A stretch of DNA of 64,000 bases from Cyclina sinensis (Eukaryota > Mollusca > Bivalvia > Venerida > Veneridae): positions 15,336,136 to 15,400,135 of the forward strand of contig JAAONU010000011.1 of NCBI GenBank assembly GCA_012932295.1. The letters run 5' to 3'. Positions within the stretch are counted from its first letter, which is position 1, and each line of letters begins with the position of its first letter. Shown one piece after another: positions 1-13,051 of the stretch. The position numbers were made by a program, and so were the translations under genes. The notes under the pieces were generated by a model. It saw nothing but the letters and a program-made list of their open reading frames with translations. It was not told the DNA's origin and ran no database searches.

Positions 1-1637
1 GCATCATACTGTTGTTTGTGATTTTAAGGAATGGGAGGCTGCGTGAAACATATAAGCTGTTGCCGAGTTGAAATCAATTGTTTTATTAACTGTTGTTGAA
101 TGACTGACAGGTTTAGTTCAATTATCCAGGTGTTTAATTTAAGAGATGAGAAAAAGGTGGCTACTAGTAGCCAGTAGCTGGCTACTTGACCAGAGAAGAA
201 TTAAGCAAACATGAACCAAACCAACTAACTTAAAATTTCGATAATGTCCTTAATGTCACAGAAACAGAGGTTAACAAGCACACCTACTAGTACTTTTTGA
301 TTATGTTCAGAGTACATCATATTATTTGCCAAACCACTCAAATATCTGAACATTTATCTTTCTGTTATACACAAAGGCATAAAGTTCAAGGTGTCCTAGA
401 CCAGGATATAAAAAACTTATCAAGATAGCAACACTGAGCTCACCAGCAGCTTAAACCTTTTGATTTTGTACAACTCAAAGTACGTTGTATAATTAGTCAA
501 GATATATAAGTAGGCAGTCATTTATCTTTCTCAAATATAAAAAGGCATGGTGTCAAATATGTCTAAAACAAGGATATTAAAATTTTCAAATTATCTTTAC
601 CGAGTTCAGCAGTTTCAAGTATGTCATGTAAACAACAAAGACAATTGTCCCTAAATACTTGGTATGTATCATTGTATAGTTAACCTCTACACAGATTATT
701 TTACTACGGTCAAAATTGCGTGTGTGTGTTGAGGGGGGAGGGGGACGGGGGGGGGGGGCTGTATGACAACACAAGAAACAGACCTAAACAACTGTACACC
801 TTTGGTACCACCAATAGGTGTGAAAAATCATTTGTGTTTGCAATGAAGAAAATTGACATCTGTCAAATAGTCCAAAACTTTATTCTTTATGTATATAATG
901 AAAAAAAAAATCAATGAAACAATGTAAATGGAAAAAAAAACACACCGTTGTGAAGTTAGGATGTCTGCCTAGTTAGTGTTTAGCTACTTATCACTTATCT
1001 AGAGCTACCAGAATTTGTATCCTTGTCAACCTATCTGCGTCCCCGGCGACGTTACTTAATTATTCGGTCACGGCGTCCCTTGGTGTCATCTCTGATCCCT
1101 GCAAAAGACTAAGTACTTGTTCTGTTGTTCCTAGTTTACTGCAGCTCCAAACAGATAAGCAGCTTAGTTCCTAACCAGTTCGCTAGCTTCACGATGATGT
1201 AATCACACTTACATTTGTAATGTTAAATTGTTAAGCAACGGCAGAAGTACGTCAAAATGCCTTTTGTTTATATACTGAACATGTACTAGTATGTAGAGCG
1301 TACAGACGGGAGAACACGTTCTCAAATTAATCTGTTGTGGTTTACAGGGAAGGACCGAAACTAGCGTCGTTCGCTAGCCAGTGCCTCCCGCTTTCAGTCA
1401 GTGTATTATTATATTTAACTTTGATTGTTGCATTTGCTGAGATACAACGAGTCAAAATCGATCAAGCGGCTTTTTTTATCACCCCCGTCGAATGGCGTGA
1501 GGGATATGCTAATGGTGTCCGTCCGTGACACTTTAGTCTGGAGCATTGTTCTAACACTACTGAAGGGAATTTCTTGAAACCTCACATAACGATAGAGAAC
1601 CTAAATGGTGAGGGCAGTACATAAAGATCATGACTCT
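1..1637. other. Non-coding stretch, no gene recognised
   Basis: AT-rich sequence with only short chance frames and no coding signature that I can name. It holds a G-rich tract at 733-758, listed separately. Nothing else is recognised. Confidence 0.6.
733..758 (+). repeat. G-rich tract, possible G-quadruplex
   Basis: Three long G runs (6, 5 and 12 G) separated by one or two bases on the + strand. The last run can supply two tetrad strands, so a G4 fold is possible. It lies next to a short TG run, so simple-sequence origin is likely. Confidence 0.5.
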
Positions 1638-1747
1638 AGCTTGCTTTAAATGACCTCCCTTTTACATACTCTGCTTGTCCAGAGCATAACTCAGCTTGCT
1701 TTAAATGACCTCCCTTTTACATACTCTGCTTGTCCAGAGCATAACTC
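1638..1747. repeat. Exact two-copy 55-bp tandem duplication
   Basis: Positions 1638-1692 and 1693-1747 are identical by eye (start 'agcttgctttaaatgacc', end 'gagcataactc'). Perfect identity in drifting non-coding DNA implies a very recent slippage or repair duplication, or an assembly duplication. Confidence 0.85.
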
Positions 1748-1890
1748 TAAAAGTATTAAAGTGAATTCATTCATATTGCATTAAATGATAGAAAACCTTA
1801 AGAGGGAGTGCAGTGTCCCTATTTTACCTCGTACTTGAATTATGTCACTTTATTTTGTTGCTGTAACAATGTCCTACGATCCAATTTTTT

Positions 1891-1922
1891 AGCTCACCTG
1901 TCACGTAGTGACAGAGTGAGCT
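1891..1922 (+). repeat. Hairpin end module
   Basis: A 32-bp near-perfect palindrome with 14-15-base arms, a 3-base loop and one bulged base. Its reverse complement appears at 19559-19590 as the end of the second copy of the family, which supports its being an element terminus. Confidence 0.75.
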
Positions 1923-1969
1923 ATTGTGATCACCTTTTGTCCGTCGTCCGTCCGTCCGTCCATTATTAG

Positions 1970-3640
1970 TTTGTTAACACTCTAGTGGTCACATTTTTGT
2001 CATGAAACTTGGTCAGGATGTTTGTCTCATTAATATCTCGGACGAGTTCGAACATGGGTTATCATGGTTGGAAAACTAGGTCACAGAGCCCAAATATAGA
2101 AAAACCTTGTTAACACTATAGAGGCTACTTTTTCAGTCCAAATATCCTGAAAATTTGTCAGAAAGGTTCTATCGATGATTTTTAGCTCAAGTTCGAATAT
2201 GGGTCATCTGGGTTTAAAAACTAGGTCTCGGAGCCCAAAAATAGAAAAATTTTGTTAACACTCTAGAGGTTACATTTTCAGCCCAAGTAATCTGGAAATT
2301 TGTCAGAAAGGTTGCTTCTATGATTTCTAGCTCAGGTTCAAATATTGGTCATCTTGATTCAAAAACTAGGTCACAGAGCCCCAATATAGAAACATCTTGT
2401 TAACACTCTAGAGATTACATTTTCAGCCCAAATAATCTGGAAATTTGTTAGAAAGGTTGCTTGAAAGATATCTAGCACAAGTTCAAATATGGGTCATCTG
2501 GGTTCAAAAACTAGGTCACAGAGCCCAAAAATAGAAAAATCTTGTTAACACTTTAGAGGTTACATTTTCAGCTCAAATAATCTGGAAATTTGTCAGAAAA
2601 ATTGCCTTGAGGATTTCTAGATCAAGTTCGAGTATGGGTCATCTGGAGTCACAAACTAGGTCACAGAGTCCAAATATGGAAAAACCTTGTTAATATTCTA
2701 AAGGTAGCATTTTCAGTCCAAATAACCTGGAAATTTGTCAGAAAGATTGCTTCTATGATTTCTAGCTCATTTTTGAATATAGGTTATTTTGGGTCAAAAA
2801 CTAGGTCACAGAGCCCGAAAGTAGAAAAACCTTGTTAATGTTCTAGAGGTAACATTTTCAGTCCAAATGTCCTTGAAATTTGTCAAAAAGCTTGTTTCAA
2901 TGATTTCTAGCTCTAATTTAGATATGGGTCATCTGGGTTCAAAAAGTAGGTCACATGGCCCAAATATGTAAAAACCTTTTTAACACACCAGAGGTTACAT
3001 TTTCAGTCCAAATATCCTGGAAATTTGTCAGAAAGGTTGCCTTGAGGATTTCTAGGTTAAATTGAAGTATGGGTCATCTTGGGTCAAAAACTAGGTCACA
3101 GAGCCCAAATATGGAAAAACCATGTTAACACTCTAGAGGTAACATTTTAATTCCAAATAACCTGGAAATTTGTCAGAAAGTTTAATTCTATGGTTTCTAG
3201 CTCAAATTCAAATATTGGTCATCTGGAGTCGAAAACTAGGTCACAGAGCCCAAGTATGGAAAAACCTTGTTAACAATCTAGAGGCTACATTTTCAGTCCA
3301 AGTGTCCTGGAAATTTGTCAGAAAGGTTTTTTGATGATTTGTAGCTCAAGTTTTTATGTGTTATCTGGGGTCAAAACTAGGTCACAGACCCCAAATATGG
3401 AAAAAGCCTTGTTAACATTCTAGAAGCTACATTTTCTGTCCAAATGTCCTGGAAATTTGTCAGAAAAGATGTTTTGATGATTTGTAGCTGAAGTTCGAAT
3501 ATGGGTCATCTGGGGTCAAATGTGGAAAAACCTTGTTAACACTCTAGAGGTAACATTTTCAGTACAAATAACCTTGAAATTTGTCAGAGAGATTGTTTCA
3601 ATAATTTTTAGGTCAAGTTCAAATATTGGTCATTTGGGGT
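1970..3640 (+). repeat. About 12-copy tandem array, 145-bp unit
   Basis: The landmark 'gttaacactctagagg' or a close variant recurs near 1973, 2109, 2253, 2398, 2543, 2687, 2834, 2978, 3123, 3270, 3411 and 3534. Spacing is about 144-147 and shrinks to about 123 for the last unit. Each unit also has 'ggaaatttgtcagaaag' and 'actaggtcacagagccc'. Units differ by substitutions, so the array is not new. Confidence 0.9.
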
Positions 3641-3721
3641 CAATTAACCAGGTCCATAGCAACTTTGTTATAAGCAGTCATACTCAGGTGAGCGATACAG
3701 GGCCATCATGGCCCTCTTGTT

Positions 3722-6700
3722 GAAAATCGACATTCGTAAAATAGTCCCAAACTTTATTCTGTATAATGACGAAACACTAACTTGAAAGTAGTAATCTGTA
3801 TAATTTCTCAAAATATGAATGCCAAATCTACAAATATCTAACGTTTAAGTTATCTTAAACTTATATAATACTCAGGCTTGTATAATGGATTGAAAAAAGT
3901 GGAACTCATAAACTCAGACCTAATCAAACCAAACAACGTTGCTTGCGCCGTGTTAGTGGTGGCATAGTTGGACTTTTAAATTGTTGGTCGATTACTTTTG
4001 AAAGTAAATGTGTACTGACAAATTTGAAATAAGCTTACAACTAATGAAGTTTTAGGAAACAAAAAGATAAGATTTTACCTGCTGTAAACGAAGAGTCTAG
4101 ATTTATGCAAAAACGATATTTGTCATATACTTAAAAAAGTAATCATTTTGAAAAGATTAAAGATATTCATATTTGTAAAGCGTTTTACCACCTGCTGAAT
4201 TTCTCATTTTATAAAATGTGTAACAATTTCAATGAAAGTTTATCGACATGTTATGTGAATCACTGAAACCAAGTAAATGGAAAATAAAAACGTTTAGTCA
4301 TGTTTAATTACATGCTCAGGTATAGTAATATATCGACCAAAGTTAAAAACATACAAAGGATTGTTTTTATCTAATGAGAAATCGCATTCTATGATATCTA
4401 TGTTACAACTTTAATATTTATTGTATTCGGATTTTGTCTTAATAAAGTTTATTTCAGAAGACAAAGCCTTGCCTATACAGGTTTGGTGATCTTTGCGATT
4501 CGTTAAAACCAAAGAAATAAATAAAACGAAATATTTCTACTTCTTTTCCACGTGCTAATGGTTTAAAATACACCGCAAACACCCGAATAATGTAAACTTG
4601 TTAGATCATCTGGTTTTTTGAAAGACAGCAGTGATAACGTAGGTGTATACTTGTCATTATTTTCTTCTTTGTAAATTGGTTCCTCTATGATGGCTGTCAT
4701 ATAAATAAACTAATCACATTTAGATAGCCGTTGAAATTCATATCAAACTTTGACTATTGATCTTACTCGCCAAATTGCTTATGTCATTTTTGATGGCTTG
4801 CAGCTGGTCTTTCATTTTAGCTAATAATGCAGTTTAAAATTCTAAAAATTGATTATGCTTCAATGTCATAATCTGAAATTTATTCAACCTCAGGACCTTG
4901 ATATTAGATCTTTATATCGGGAAATGTTTTGTTGTGATATTATATACTTAAATGTAACTTTGGTTTACGCTTACATCATGGCTAATCATGTTTGAATTGT
5001 TCCACTTTTTAGCACTGCTACAAATAGTATGAGAGTAGATACGATTTCGACATTGAAATATATCTTGGTTTTTAAACATAAACCAACATATGGTAAATTT
5101 TTGAGATTTGTTTGTTCAGAATGAACAGGGCTTAAGCATAGAATGGGTGCTCATAAGATCAAACAGCATATGGCATCAGCTAAAAGTTCTCGACAAAACT
5201 GTTAACATTTGTCTCCTGGTGTTATAATTATCATAACCTATGTGACAACAATTTTAAACATATGTACATGAACCGAAAATAAATAAAACAGGTTTGGTAA
5301 AACTTTGATTTAATAATAATATATATATTATATGTTACTATTAGACAACAAGCAAAGGATGTAGCCATACAGGACTCAAGTCAAACCTATGAGATAACAC
5401 AAAAATGTTCGTGGACGTCATTCAAGAGTTATTCAGTTACATGTTAAAACATCGTTTAAGAGAACCGAGCACTGTCCTCTTCTAGGGTGACATATTGAAT
5501 TCTATTTTATCAATATCGTGATTTTATAAATCATTTCCCCAATGGCCAGGTTATGTGATATGAACAACATAACTAAACAAGAATCCTGTTAAGGTGTTAT
5601 ATTATCACATGAAGGCAAAGACCATTAGTAATCCAAAAGAGATAATAGAATACGACACAGATCTCTTAATAGTTTCCTTTATTGACTTCTTCTGAAAACT
5701 TTAAAGACATAAATATTTAAGACTACAGTTTCAGGCATTTAGGAGGAAATTGTTGTCTCATATAACTTTTCTCTAAGAACACGCTGTTTTTTCTTAGAAA
5801 GGACAGAAACATCTAACAAAATGAACACGTTAAAATTTATACTGCAAAATAAAGTTCAAGTGAATTTTGACAGCAATATTTATTTTCTGCCTTTCGTTTG
5901 TAGTTCAGTTAGGTTATTCATAAATTCTGTTATTTCAAAGCAATGAAGTTATCGATATAAAGTCAATTCTTGTCTAATTTTAGCTGACAAATGGCAATAA
6001 CCTTAACTTTATGGCATCATTCTAAACATAAATGTCAATGTAATTACGCACGTCGGAAAAACAACAGTTATTTAATATCATCAAGGGATTGTTGAAAATT
6101 AATTCCTTCATGTTCATTACTGCATAACTCTTAACGCATAACGTCACGTGAACCATTTTGATATGTTTACTTTTGCTGCCAGATTATTTGAACAGACTTT
6201 CATTTCAACGAAGAATATGCTCATTTTTTACCATTTTACTAATTTTTGAACTGATTGGGGAACATAATTATACTGAAAAATCGGTTCACGGAATATTGGT
6301 GTATTTTAATTTTAATGATGTTTCAATTGCCTACATGTGTCTTCTGAATATCATAGGCACAACAATACTTAAATAATTATATCAGCTTGCTTTTACTTAA
6401 TGAAGTTATAAGTTACAAGGGTAAAACTTATGATTATGCTTGAGTTCGTGTTCTTTTCGTGACCATAGTAATACAAAGGCTGTGTTATAGGCTTTCTGTA
6501 AGTATAGTGTCAATACAGTGCTTACGCTCGTAGTGGTCGTAAATACTTTACTCTATTCTTAAAAAGTTAAAAATCAAATTATGTGAATGATATTGAATGA
6601 ATAATTACCCGATATCAAGCTGTCAGTCAAAGTTTCTAAGTACATAAGTCTTGATACAGAGAGCTGTTGTACCATTTTGGACTGATATCCATTTATTCCA

Positions 6701-7587
6701 AATGAACACTTCCTAAGTGTCTAAATGCCCAAGGAAAACATTTTTAATATATGTTTTGCTTTGAATTATTTTAATTAATTAATTATTATTTTAATGAGCA
6801 AATAAAAATAGATACGCAGTATATCACTGGTCAATTGTAGGGTATGTCCCTTTTAGGATAACCCAGCATGAATTTAAATGAAAGCAAGAGCTGTCCTTGT
6901 ATAGTGCGAATGCCCACAAAGGGTATTGTCTGTAAACCATTTGCTTGAATCAGTGCCACTTTAAGTGAAATGAAAACTCTGTGCAAACTAAATACTTTTC
7001 GCAAGTAATGCAATATTACACACTTAGTATCAGGAACATATTTACCATAAAATCCTGCTATGAACAAATGAGTTAAAGAGTGTAAACATATATCTGGGCA
7101 GTATTACATTTCTTTGATGGGACAAAGGAACTAACAGATAGACGGACATTACCTTTATATTGCAGATACTTATGCAAAATTATTGCAAATCATCAGTCTG
7201 TAATATTTTAGAGTTACAGAGCAGAGATATAATGCTTGGCTAATTTCTAATATTGTTAAAACAGTTTCTATTAAATCTGGTTAAAATCAACTCCTGAAAA
7301 CCGTTGCCTTGACCTTAGAAACCCGAGTTTTGTTTGCGACACATTATCTCAATGTGCTGAACATTTGTGGAAAGTTATTTTAAAACACCTAAGAATGTGT
7401 GAGTAACAAAGCGGAAACAAACTGTACACGGAAAAACTGATTATCTTTTAGAGAAACGATTATTTTGATTTCGAAGCTATTTGTAGCTCTCGAGTGTTTC
7501 AGTGGTTATACTGATACATTATTTTTAAAATATTCATCAAGCAGTCTCAGCTTCTAAACTTTATGGTATCTTCAAGAAAGCAAAATT
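3722..7587. other. Intergenic AT-rich sequence
   Basis: About 3.9 kb with no recognisable coding region, RNA gene or element end. The frames at 6158-6376 and 6831-7067 are short, low-complexity and without familiar motifs. Nothing could be supported here. Confidence 0.6.
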
Positions 7588-7965
7588 AACAAGAGGGGCC
7601 ATGATGGCCATAAATTGCTCGCATGAGTGCCACAAGTTGAAACAGCAAGACCAATCAAGGAATCAAGGTTAGTTCAATGTTGAAGCTGATTTTACATGCA
7701 AAACTGTACATCTGTTCTTTCTTCATAGACACAGCTTAAAAAACAGTCAGCAGGCCAACAGTACTAGATCAAATTTGGCTTAGCTCATGGTTGAAATCCG
7801 CATGCAAAATTATTGTTATAGTTCAAATTTTCAAAATGTAGCTGCAGAAACAAGAAAGTAGGTCAGTAGGTCGAGGTCAGTGTCGGCTACTGTGAAAGTT
7901 GAAACCTGCATGCTAAATTGTAAGTTTTGGGATTTTTGGAGTTGTGAGTAGATCAGGTAGAATTT
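7588..7965 (-). mobile_element. Truncated relative of the bivalve interspersed elements
   Basis: It begins 'aacaagaggggccatgatggcc' (over the last bases the same module as 17606-17626, minus orientation) followed by a decayed 'gctcgcatgag'. The body has diverged repeats around 'tgaaacctgcatgctaaattgt' (7800 and 7905). The distal hairpin end is not found, so the copy is truncated or eroded. Confidence 0.5.
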
Positions 7966-9059
7966 CAAAGTTATTGAGCACGATACATTACTCAAATTAA
8001 CTGTCTACCATCGAAATTGACGTTATCGTAAAAACCACAAGCACATTTAGTACGCTTTATTTGTCTACATTATTGTTCAGATGATATGTAATACAAGAAA
8101 CCATCATTTTAGGCATCTCTGCAAAATTATTTATTTGATTTTGAAGAATTGTGACACAAATTAATATGAATGTTCTGTTCTGGCTGAAAATTAATCGCTG
8201 CTTTTCCTGGAGATTTGTAGTTCTTAGAATATTTTGTACTCCTTCCGGCTGAAACGTGACATAACGCATACCGGGCTAATGTTCTAGATAACCCTGCCTT
8301 GATGTTCCGTAATCATTTACTATAGACGTTTTCCAAATGATATATTTTCTGAATAACCGCCAAGCTATATTTTAGGAAATCAAAAACAATAAATAATTAA
8401 AAATAATCCTTAAAAATCTGAAAAAAAAAGATTTGTTTATAGGGATTGCCATTGAAAATCTGTTTTCTATATAACCAACAAAATATAACGCCCAATTTGG
8501 AACTCGAACCTACAACTTCGAATTAGATCCATAATAATTACACCCACTTTGAAGAGTACATGCATGTGTTTCCTTAAAGACTTGGGTTCAAAACCCCACT
8601 CGAGCCAAATTTTCTTCTTTACTTTTTGGCTGTTTGTTTTTATTTTGTGTTTAAAACACTTATTTTTATTGGAATCAAATTCAATTTTAAATGTTTTAAA
8701 TATATATTTCAATTGTCATAACGCTGTTAACAATTTTATTCATGGGAAATATGAAGATTTGGTATAAGTTATTTCAATTATTAATTTATCCAACCTTTCA
8801 TATTTTGCCTAACTCGGTGAACAGTATATGAACAGTATATGAATTAAAAAAAAAAAATAGCTAATTTAACCACACACTACGTGTCGTAAAGTTTCCACGT
8901 TACTACAAAGAAATGTGAAGGAAATTTATCTTTTTTCTCTTTTTGTTTCGAACACATGTTTTCTAGAAAGCGAAACGTCTATCCTTCAGTGAAATTATTG
9001 ATTTCGGTTAGAAAGTTTAAACTGTAAATTAATGATGAACTATTGTTGACTTCCATAAA
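7966..9059. other. Intergenic, with a possible tRNA-like relic
   Basis: Mostly uninformative. At about 8489-8530 the minus strand carries a Pol III B-box-like 'ggttcgagttcc' preceding a 'gggcg' end. This resembles the 3' half of the tRNA-Lys copies at 27398 and 28981. The 5' half is not recognisable, so at best it is a decayed tRNA-derived repeat. Confidence 0.3.
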
Positions 9060-9237
9060 GAATTCTCTGAAATAACAGAACAGAACAGAACAGATCTTTT
9101 ATTTGCACCCAGGTATACAGAGTATACAATAAGGGCAATATATCATAAAACAAGAAACATAATAATATAATTTCCGGAACAAGTACAAACAAACAATCAG
9201 ATAACAAACAGATTAATAAACGAACTCTCACACACAC
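9060..9237 (-). mobile_element. Probable retroposon 3' tail
   Basis: Read on the minus strand the block ends in 'aataaaagatctgttctg' with a short (ttctg)n run (9071-9096 on +). A short tandem pentamer after an AATAAA-type end is a usual finish for non-LTR retroposons. No reverse transcriptase remains, and the extent to the left end of the retroposon is a guess. Confidence 0.4.
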
Positions 9238-9271
9238 TCACACACGCTCGCACGCACTCACACACGCTCAC
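9225..9271. repeat. CA-rich microsatellite
   Basis: Runs of ctcacacacactcacacacg with variants (cgcacgcactc). Simple sequence directly beside the retroposon tail at 9060-9237. Confidence 0.8.
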
Positions 9272-11359
9272 ATTTGTACACCACAATAACTCATGAATAA
9301 CTAATGAATAATTTGACAACTTGTAAACAGTTTACATACATTTATCTAGTGATGAGAGGTAAAGTGATCGCAAATTAATATTGAATTCATGGTGTCGTTA
9401 TTTTAACAGGAAAATTCGACAAACTGTGCCACACTGTTAAGGCAGATATTTTAGGCATTATTTTGATGCTGGTTTACTTTACTTTACCAGCTTCTAATAC
9501 GACAGAAAAAGGCATTTAATTTACATCGTGTTGTCATCGTAACTAGATATCATAACCCCAGATTCCTTTAGGAATATAATGTATATGATGTAGACTTTTT
9601 ACAGACATTATTCTGTGATATATTTCATTTATTCTTGATTCAAATTCATTCTATGACCCCCGTGAATATAATTTGAGATACTGTGATTTAAGACGTCACA
9701 TCTAATGACACAAAGAATTTAGAAAGAGATCAATACCAAATCATGGGTAGAAACATTTTTTTTCATTTTCCTCATACACATAATTAATACTTCTGTGTTA
9801 TTTAAAGACTGAAATTTACTTAATAACAAATTATAGTTCACCAAATAACCCTAAACATTTAGCATTAACAAGCTTATGGGAGATTTTTTCCAGCATTCGA
9901 TAACTGTTTATTAGAATGAACGAGTACCGAAAAGCACTTGTAATTATACAACGGCGTGAGACAAGCAATGAATTCAAGAAGTTTCATTACTTACTTATTG
10001 ATTTTTTTTGACATTTTGAAGCATTTTCTTCATGCTAATTTCGTTTGAACATTTAAAACTAATGGGTTACAGTTTTATAGCTTACGCTTACTCTTATGTT
10101 TCAATATGACCTCTGCCCTTCCCTTATTGTGAAATGCCTGAAAGATGCAGAAACATTTAGCGTGAAACCGGCAGAATTTTGTCTTCCTCATTCTCTAGGA
10201 AAATGAGAACATAGGTGTGTTGTCACTTGATCGAATGAAACAAACTCGTACAGTATAGACCAGTCTTTGCTGCTAATAAAAGGGTAGACATTAGTAAATG
10301 TTAAGTGCGTATGACATGATTTTTGAATTTCTTTATAAGGGTTCAATAAGCTAATAATAAAGGCGAACATTTATACAGAAATAATTCATTTTTTCTTAAT
10401 GTGTAAACGTTAAATGCGGTCTGGTTGGGTTTGCAAACACAAAATGTAGCAATGGATGATTAGTCTGTAACGTTCAATAATCAGATTTATCGTGGGTAGA
10501 TACTTCCTTTTAACAAACAGGACATTTCTTTATCTTTACGGGCGCCATTTGATAAGGTAGCAATGAGTCTTTGATGTGTCTTGTTCTTTCCAAGTGTGGG
10601 CAGAGCCATCGCGAAATGCATTTTATCAATAAGTGAAAATCTATATTCCTTATACCGTTTCATCACTAGAAGTGATTACAAGGCAGAAAAAGCAAGTGTA
10701 ATGTTGTAGTCTCAAAATGATGTAGTTTATTCTCACTATGACCAAAGGTGGTGTTTGTGATATTGTTTTTTCAACTTCAAACAAAAATGGCCGCGAAAGA
10801 ATCTTCAGGGTTTGTCAAACTTACATTAAAATCATTCGCATTTGGATAGGTTTTGTCATAATAAGGGGAAATACCAAATGAACAGAATTAACACTGCACT
10901 CTCTATATTGAGGACGACTTTATGGAAGAAAAAGAATTCTCCAAAAGCTGCTACTATCGTACCTGTGCTGTGTCTCTGTATCTGTACAGAAAAATGAAAT
11001 AGATAATAATGTTTTTAATGAAAAACGAAATATTCACAAAACCGTAAATCTCTTACCTCTGATACTAGTCAGAGCTGTAGAAATCCTTTCAGTGAATGTT
11101 TCTAAATAATGGTTGTTAAACAATATAATTTTGTTCGCGACAGAATTAGTTACCAGTTTTATGAGATTTCTTTGGCTCGTTTAACTTGTACTGGTTACAA
11201 GTACAAATGTACTTCGTATTTTCGTAAGAATTACATAAAAAAGTCATACAGTACCTTGCATTTATTCTTACGATTTTGCTGACGCCCATTTTATACAAAG
11301 AACGTTCTTAAAGTTTATTCCCGCAAAAATGACCTTATCTGTTTAAACAAAACGTGTGT
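9272..11359. other. Intergenic, no feature supported
   Basis: No coding signature, tRNA or element end could be supported. A splice-acceptor-like minus-strand site near 10967 precedes an open stretch of about 35 codons, but nothing familiar is encoded and there is no donor partner. Confidence 0.5.
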
Positions 11360-11575
11360 GACGTCGTGGCCGAGTGGTTAACGCGTCACACTAGTAGTCA
11401 AAGGATTGCTAGCCGCACGGGTTCAAACCCAGTCAGGGTCAAGCCGTTGTTTCCTTGAGCAAGAAACTTTACACTCATTGCTTAGTACTGGTTAGTTCCA
11501 GGAACCGATTCGAGAGTGTGTCTATAAGCTAAAAGCTTCCTACACAATCGAACTAAAATAAATTTGGTATTAACT
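11360..11575 (+). mobile_element. tRNA-derived SINE (tRNA-Ser-like head)
   Basis: The head (11360-11441) reads like a class-II tRNA: an A-box-like 'tggccgagtggttaa', a long variable region and a B box 'gggttcaaaccc'. The acceptor ends no longer pair, so it is not a working tRNA gene. A non-tRNA body follows ('ttgtttccttgagcaagaaa', 'cattgcttagtactgg') and ends in an A-rich segment. This architecture is a SINE transcribed by Pol III. Central-domain SINEs of this kind are known in molluscs (V-SINE/RUDI type), but I assign the subfamily only tentatively. Confidence 0.65.
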
Positions 11576-12259
11576 AAAACATGTTTACTAAAGTCAGTAT
11601 AATCCCTCCAGCAATATTGCAGTAGGTTTGTTCTATTATTACTTGAAATATTAAAAATGTAGTTTAAAGCACTAAGACTAATATAAGTTTAGATATAATC
11701 AAAATTCAGGTACTAATAAACATTGATGCCAAGTACGTCTTAAGAACGTTATAGCAACATTATGACCTCAGTAACTAAGCGTGTGGCGCAAAATGGAAAA
11801 CGACAGTGTAAAGCAGGATTTTAAAAACGCCGTGTTAAAAAATAATGCAAGAAAGGGAAAATGCATTTAAATTCTTTACATTCACCGGTTAAATATAATA
11901 ATAATATGAAATATGTTTTATATTTCTTTCAGCCACATGGCAAGCTGACTATATACCACGTATTGACTGAAACAGTATCCACCCAATACATATCATACTT
12001 GCATCATAATTTTAAAATAAAGACTCTAAACGGATTATATCTAGTAAAACATCAACGATATAAATGGAAAGACAAAGTTCTCTAGTGAAAACCTTAAATA
12101 GTCTTACCCTAAAAGTCATGAAGATTTGCAAAGTGTTCAGAATAAAACAATCCGACTGAAAAGTAGACAGAATAGATCAGAGCGCTGATGAGAAATAGCA
12201 TGCAACAATTATCGACATAATGCAGCTAAGTGATTGTAAAATGATCAAGCAGTACTTAC
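11576..12259. other. Intergenic, or 3' side of a putative gene on the minus strand
   Basis: If the exon at 12260-12322 is real, this is the start of its first intron. I found no second exon. The + strand frame at 11861-12085 is AT-rich with no recognisable motif. Confidence 0.4.
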
Positions 12260-12322
12260 TTGCCACATCAGATGCAGTGCGACAACACATCCAAGCCACA
12301 GCAGACATGTTGCTTTACACAT
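12260..12322 (-). CDS. Candidate first exon encoding a signal peptide
   Basis: On the minus strand an ATG at 12322 opens 21 codons, MCKATCLLWLGCVVALHLMWQ minus its last residue plus Q. They have the composition of a secretory signal: a Lys near the N-terminus, then a hydrophobic Leu/Val/Ala core. They run directly into CAA|GTAAGT (donor 12259-12254), a strong 5' splice site in phase 0. A TATATA-like sequence lies about 25 bases upstream of the ATG. No second exon was located within the neighbouring kilobases, and no family can be named. A chance ATG plus donor remains possible, so this is a hypothesis for the first coding exon of a secreted-protein gene. Confidence 0.3.
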
Positions 12323-13051
12323 TCTACTACATGTTCTATATAACACAGAATTAGCTTTCATTAACTGCTCACTTCTGAATTTTCAATCCAAAACCAAAGT
12401 AGTCAAAGGTATAATACTAAGGACTCAACGACGCCTGCCCCGTAGTGGTTTGAGGCACGCGTTACAATCACGAGCAAAACGTTTGAACAGGAATAATTTA
12501 ATTTGAAACAGAAATGTAGTAAAAGATGAATCTGCTTACCTAAGTGAAAGAATAATAAAATAAGTTCTGGAAATAATTAATTTCCTCTCGTGTATAGCCT
12601 GTATATTTGTATTATTCCTGCTATATATTGACCCCTGAAAAAGTCCTACTCGGAAAATGTTTCTTAATTCTACGTAGTGAAGTAAGATTTGCGACGTTTA
12701 TAAACATGTAGTTATGGTTAGTGGAAAAGTTCAACTGTTTGGGTTATAAGAATTGTTTGTTGTTTTGATGAACGACAGATGAAAATGACTTCGTTCCATG
12801 TATTTTGAAATAGAACAATATGAATAGTACTAAAGAAACAACACAATTCACTCACCGTGCGCTTGTTTACTTTTGGGTAAGTTCAGAAACATCTTTGCCT
12901 ATATATTTCTGGTTAAGGACAAAGTGAAATGTTTAGAATACTGAAACCGATTCTTTATTACAAATTCGTTCACTGCGATCCTAAAACTCCAGGTATCTCT
13001 TAATGCATTGTCGGTTATCCTCTGTACATATTCCGCACAACTACATTATGT
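12323..13051. other. Intergenic or putative upstream region
   Basis: AT-rich with no coding signal. It would be the promoter side of the candidate minus-strand exon at 12260-12322. Nothing else is recognised. Confidence 0.4.

Larger units (their letters stand above)
1891..3721 (+). mobile_element. Bivalve-type interspersed element with internal 145-bp tandem array
   Basis: The left end (1891-1922) is a near-perfect hairpin: agctcac-ctgtcac, gta, gtgacag-a-gtgagct. It is followed by a tccg-rich run. The right end reads 'caggtgagcgatacagggc' and then a gggccatcatggccc palindrome and 'tcttgtt'. The inner ends gctcacctg and caggtgagc are inverted. Between them is an array of about 145-bp units. 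The same end modules, in reverse orientation, bound 17606-19594, so this is one mobile family. No long frame is present, so it is presumably non-autonomous. I recall such sequences as abundant in bivalve genomes but cannot name a classified superfamily. Confidence 0.75.

Noticed and set aside
10850..10968. Minus-strand exon with a ttttctgtacag acceptor
   Set aside because: The encoded segment is hydrophobic low-complexity without homology that I can name, and no matching donor or neighbour exon exists.
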